64,000 bases of DNA from Ignavibacteria bacterium (GTDB lineage Bacteria > Bacteroidota > Ignavibacteria > SZUA-365). Positions 61,032 to 64,000 of this stretch are shown piece after piece. The DNA lies in NCBI GenBank assembly GCA_016720835.1, contig JADKJW010000004.1:183501-247500 (forward strand). Direction: 5' to 3'. The translations under genes and the position numbers were made by a program. How positions within the stretch are numbered: position 1 is the stretch's first letter; each line of letters opens with the position of its first letter. The notes under the pieces are model-generated. The model had not been told where the DNA came from. It made no database searches and was given only the letters and a program-made list of their open reading frames with translations.

Positions 61032-61973
61032 TCAGAAGGAGAAGAACTGCGGAGATCCGCCCGTATGCAGGAAGACGACCGTCTCATTGCGGGCAAGTTC
61101 TCCCTGTTTCGCGAGACCGATCAATCCCGCCGCTGCCTTCGCCGTGTACACGTCGTCGAGCACGATGCCCTCGCGCCGGGCGAAAAGCTGCTGCGCCTCG
61201 CGTCCGGCGGGCGAGGGCGTCGCGTACGCCTCTCCGATCCAGCGGGGATCGAGCACAACCTCGTCTGCGCCGGGCGCGCGCGTGCCGAGCCGCTCCGCCG
61301 TCGCGGCGGCGAGCTGCAGGACGCGGGGCCGGAAGGGCTCGGGCGATTTGGCGACTTCGATGCCGATGATGCGTCCCTCCCAGCCGGCCTCGGCCGCGCC
61401 CGCGAGCAGGCCCGCCTGCGTGCCTCCCGACGACGACGCGTGCACGATGGTCGTGATGGACGCTCCTGCACGCGCCGCGTCGTCGAGCAGTTCGCGCATC
61501 GCCGCCGCATAGCCGAGCGCGCCCGTGGGGGTGGAGCCGCCGATGGGCATGCTGTATGGACGCAATCCGCGCGCCGCGAGGCCGGCCGCGAGCGCGGATG
61601 CGCGCATCTCCCATGCAGTCCACTCGTCGGTATCGACCATGAGAAGCTCGGCGCCGAAGAGGGCGTCGAGCGCGAGATTGCCGCCGCGCGCGCGATGCGC
61701 GTCCGAGCCCCCCAGCACCAGGTGACAGCGCAGCCCCGCGCGTGCCGCATAGGCGGCCGCGATGCGACAGAAGTTGGACTGCACTCCGCCCACGGCGATC
61801 AGATCCGTCGCGCCTTGTTCCTGCGCTTCCGCGAGCAGGAAATCGAGCTTGCGCGTCTTGTTGCCGCCGAAGCCGAAGCCCGTCAGGTCGTCGCGCTTGC
61901 ACCAGAGGTCGATGCCCAGTTCGCGCGACAGCACCGGGAGCCGGTGGAAGGGAGTCGGGAGGAGTGAATACAT
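61032..61973 (-). CDS. D-cysteine desulfhydrase / ACC-deaminase-like PLP enzyme
   Basis: 313 residues. PLP-binding Lys in GGNKTRKLDFLL (about residue 40), preceded by the WCKRDDLTGFGFGG pattern, VGGVQSNFCRIAAAYAARAG, and the C-terminal FLHTGGSPQFFSF that binds the cofactor phosphate and pyridine ring. Such enzymes degrade D-cysteine to pyruvate, sulphide and ammonia or act as ACC deaminases; substrate choice is not decidable by eye. No Shine-Dalgarno before ATG 61973; repeat family B copy 2 is three bases upstream. Confidence 0.88.
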   Translation of the reverse strand: MYSLLPTPFHRLPVLSRELGIDLWCKRDDLTGFGFGGNKTRKLDFLLAEAQEQGATDLIAVGGVQSNFCRIAAAYAARAGLRCHLVLGGSDAHRARGGNLALDALFGAELLMVDTDEWTAWEMRASALAAGLAARGLRPYSMPIGGSTPTGALGYAAAMRELLDDAARAGASITTIVHASSSGGTQAGLLAGAAEAGWEGRIIGIEVAKSPEPFRPRVLQLAAATAERLGTRAPGADEVVLDPRWIGEAYATPSPAGREAQQLFARREGIVLDDVYTAKAAAGLIGLAKQGELARNETVVFLHTGGSPQFFSF

Positions 61974-61975
61974 CA

Positions 61976-62012
61976 GGAATTCAGAATCCAGAATTCAGAA
62001 TCCAGAATGAAG
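61976..62012. repeat. Short-word repeat family B, copy 2 (desulfhydrase leader)
   Basis: 37-nt block of AATTCAGAATCCAG words; 34 of 37 positions match copy 1 at 37399-37435, and it holds the same place next to a start codon. Confidence 0.8.
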
Positions 62013-62045
62013 GGCGTGGCAGAAGGCCGCCCTAGACGGTCGATC

Positions 62046-64000
62046 TTATTTCCTCAGGGAATCGTAGACCAGCTCGGCGATATCCTTGACGACGACGCTG
62101 TCGGTTTTGCCGAGGTCCTTGACGCCGTCGGTGAGCATGGTCATGCAGAAGGGACAGGCGGAGGCGATGGTGTCGGCGCCTGTGGCGATGGCCTCTTCGG
62201 TGCGCTCGATGTTCACGCGCTTGCCCTCCGTCTCCTCCATGAACATGCGTCCGCCGCCGGCGCCGCAGCAGAGACCGCGGTCGCGGCTGCGCGGCATTTC
62301 CACCATTTCGAGGCCCGGCACGTCCATGATCGCCTCGCGCGGCTGATCGATGATGTCGTTGTAGCGGCCGAGGTAACAGCTGTCGTGGAAGGTGACGGTC
62401 GTCTCATTGAGTTCGAGAGGAGTGATCACGCCCTGCTGCACCAGCTCGTTGATGAGTTCGGAGTGGTGGACAACCTCGTAATTGCCGCCGAACTGCGGGA
62501 ATTCGTTCTTGAGGGAATGCAGGCAGTGCGGACAGGCGGTAACGATGCGCGTCACCTTGTATGCGTTGAGCGTCTCGATGTTCTCGCGCATCAGCGTCTG
62601 CGCGAGGTACTCATTCCCCGTGCGGCGGGCAGCGTCGCCGTTGCATTTTTCCTCGGTGCCGAGAATGGCGAAGCGCAGTCCCGCGCGCTGTAAAATGCGG
62701 GCGAAGGCCACGCTGACCTTCTTGTAGCGCGCGTCGAAGGACCCGGAGCAGCCGACCCAGAACAGGTAGTCGATGCCCTCCGCGCTGCCGAGTTCGGAGA
62801 GCTGCGGCACGCCGAGGCCGTCCGCCCAGCGGGCGCGATCGTCGGGACTGAACTGCCACGGCGCAAAGTTGTTCTCGAGGTTTTTGTACAGCACCTGCAG
62901 TTCATCGGGGAATTCGCCTTCGGTGAGCACCATCGCGCGGCGCATGTCCACGATCTGATCCACGTGCTCGATCATCACCGGGCATTCCTGCACGCAGGCG
63001 CGGCAGGTGGTGCAGGACCACAGCTCGGCCGGGGAGATGAAATCGTGCAGAAGCTGCTTCTGCATCGCGGGCGCGCCGGTCTCGCCGGCCAGCGCAAGCG
63101 GGGCCATTTCGGTGAGGCGCGCGCGCGTGTCGACGATGATCTTCTTCGGCGAGAGCAGTTTGCCGGTCAGATTCGCGGGACAGACGGCGGTGCAGCGGCC
63201 GCACTCCGTGCAGGTGTAGCTGTCGAAGAGCTGCTTCCAGGTCAGATCCCGGATATCCGTGACGCCGAATTTCTCCGCGTTCTCATCCTCGAGATCCACC
63301 GTTTTCAGCACGCCGTCGCCTTCCAGATGCACGCCCTTGTTGCTGAAATAGACGTTCGGGATGGAGGTAAGGACGTGGAAGTGTTTGGAATACGGCAGGA
63401 AGTTGAGGAAACCGAGCACCAGCACGATGTGTATCCACCACGAGGCTTCGAAGGCGATGCGCGTGCCCTCGCCGTTCGAGAACAGTCCCGCCGCGGCCAT
63501 GCTGACGGGCCGCCAGTAGGGCACGTAGGCGCCCGCCTCGCCGAGCGCGATGCGCGCGCCGTTGAGCGCGAACATGGAGATCATGATCAGGCCGATCGCC
63601 GACAGGATGTACGTCGCGTCGCGCTGCGATGCCGGATCGATGTTCCGGACACGCGCAGGGCCCGACACGTGGCGGCGGAACAGCGCCGCGATGACGGACA
63701 GCAGCACCGCCATGCCCATGAGATCGCCGCCCAGCGCGACCATGTTGTATGCGGGACCGAGGAAGCTGAGGCTGAATCCCGCCGAGATTCCCTCGCCGAT
63801 GGATTCGCCCACCGCCGCGAGCAGCACGAGGAAGCCCCAGAAGATGCCGACGTGCACCGCGCCCGCCACGGGCTCGCGCAGGATTTTCGACTGCCCGATC
63901 GCGATGCGCAGGACGTTCGAGACGCGTTTGTCCCAGTGGTCGAAACGGTTCTCCGGCTTTCCGAGCTTCAGTGTCCTGATAATGTTCCGTGCGGTGATGG
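62046..64000 (-). CDS. Membrane (Fe-S)-binding heterodisulphide-reductase-like protein, 5' end outside window
   Basis: At least 650 residues; the frame is open through the last base, so the N-terminus is missing. The visible N-terminal part has about five membrane helices of nitrate-reductase-gamma type. Then a dicluster 4Fe-4S ferredoxin (CTECGRCTAVCPANLTGKL and CTTCRACVQECPV) and two CCG domains (HCLHSLKNEFPQFGGNYEVVHH; CCGAGGGRMFMEE) as in HdrD/GlpC/LutA-like proteins. Role: transferring electrons between the membrane quinone pool and an unidentified soluble partner, often an electron-transfer flavoprotein. Family B repeat lies downstream, between it and the desulfhydrase gene. Confidence 0.92.
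   Translation of the reverse strand, partial: ITARNIIRTLKLGKPENRFDHWDKRVSNVLRIAIGQSKILREPVAGAVHVGIFWGFLVLLAAVGESIGEGISAGFSLSFLGPAYNMVALGGDLMGMAVLLSVIAALFRRHVSGPARVRNIDPASQRDATYILSAIGLIMISMFALNGARIALGEAGAYVPYWRPVSMAAAGLFSNGEGTRIAFEASWWIHIVLVLGFLNFLPYSKHFHVLTSIPNVYFSNKGVHLEGDGVLKTVDLEDENAEKFGVTDIRDLTWKQLFDSYTCTECGRCTAVCPANLTGKLLSPKKIIVDTRARLTEMAPLALAGETGAPAMQKQLLHDFISPAELWSCTTCRACVQECPVMIEHVDQIVDMRRAMVLTEGEFPDELQVLYKNLENNFAPWQFSPDDRARWADGLGVPQLSELGSAEGIDYLFWVGCSGSFDARYKKVSVAFARILQRAGLRFAILGTEEKCNGDAARRTGNEYLAQTLMRENIETLNAYKVTRIVTACPHCLHSLKNEFPQFGGNYEVVHHSELINELVQQGVITPLELNETTVTFHDSCYLGRYNDIIDQPREAIMDVPGLEMVEMPRSRDRGLCCGAGGGRMFMEETEGKRVNIERTEEAIATGADTIASACPFCMTMLTDGVKDLGKTDSVVVKDIAELVYDSLRK

Overview
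The window is about 64 kb of gene-dense, high-GC chromosome (roughly 60 percent GC by eye) from a Gram-negative member of the Bacteroidota/Ignavibacteriota/Kapabacteria part of the FCB group. The clues are two proteins ending in type IX secretion (T9SS)-like sorting domains, a PorE-like PD40-OmpA lipoprotein, an OmpA protein with thrombospondin-3 repeats, an Omp28-like lipoprotein, and recurring promoters of the form TTG-N18-21-TAnnTT, close to the Bacteroidota TTTG/TAnnTTTG type. No rRNA, tRNA, prophage, transposase or CRISPR array was seen.

Layout: 1-9.9 kb is housekeeping (3' part of methylmalonyl-CoA mutase, galT, surE, a radical SAM enzyme, rubrerythrin, FKBP, an M24 peptidase, orphan hypB, a DEDDh exonuclease, an ArsC/Spx-like protein). 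9.8-20.3 kb is envelope-rich: two paralogous beta-barrels (one fused to TSP3-OmpA), a NusG-II protein with an M23 peptidase, a DUF5684/DUF2752/CD225/DUF2752 membrane cluster, and a PD40-OmpA lipoprotein with a partner outer-membrane protein. 20.4-26.6 kb holds uvrA, radA, a lipoprotein and the meaB chaperone of methylmalonyl-CoA mutase. 26.8-37.4 kb has SIMPL, TlpA-like, CDGSH, DUF255, DUF445, TrmH-like, Omp28-like, DUF58-TPR and TSUP genes. 37.6-46.7 kb has a T9SS cargo, an AAA_14/DUF4143 ATPase bracketed by paired palindromes, msrB, sthA, yjbQ, a GNAT, glycyl-tRNA synthetase and a DUF433/small protein/MazF operon. 46.7-53.4 kb has fetAB, another T9SS cargo, a cyclophilin, a repeat-rich spacer and two tandem leucine-rich-repeat lipoproteins. 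53.5-60.8 kb is an apparent operon of an MpaB-like oxygenase, a seven-helix membrane protein and a 1785-residue pseudokinase/ATPase/GAF/histidine kinase. The window ends with a D-cysteine desulfhydrase-like enzyme and a membrane Fe-S reductase running off the edge.

Three things stand out. (1) The ATPase at 39401-40588 is flanked on both sides by pairs of the same palindrome, TTACTCA-N6-TGAGTAA, each pair at 22-bp pitch, as in a self-contained mobile or selfish unit. (2) Families of short-word repeats lie directly against the start codons of at least five genes (radA, DUF255, TSUP, glycyl-tRNA synthetase, desulfhydrase) where no Shine-Dalgarno is visible. (3) The giant signalling protein has lost all the canonical catalytic residues of its kinase domain while keeping intact ATPase and histidine-kinase motifs, and is co-oriented with a putative oxygenase and a possible terpene-cyclase-like membrane protein.
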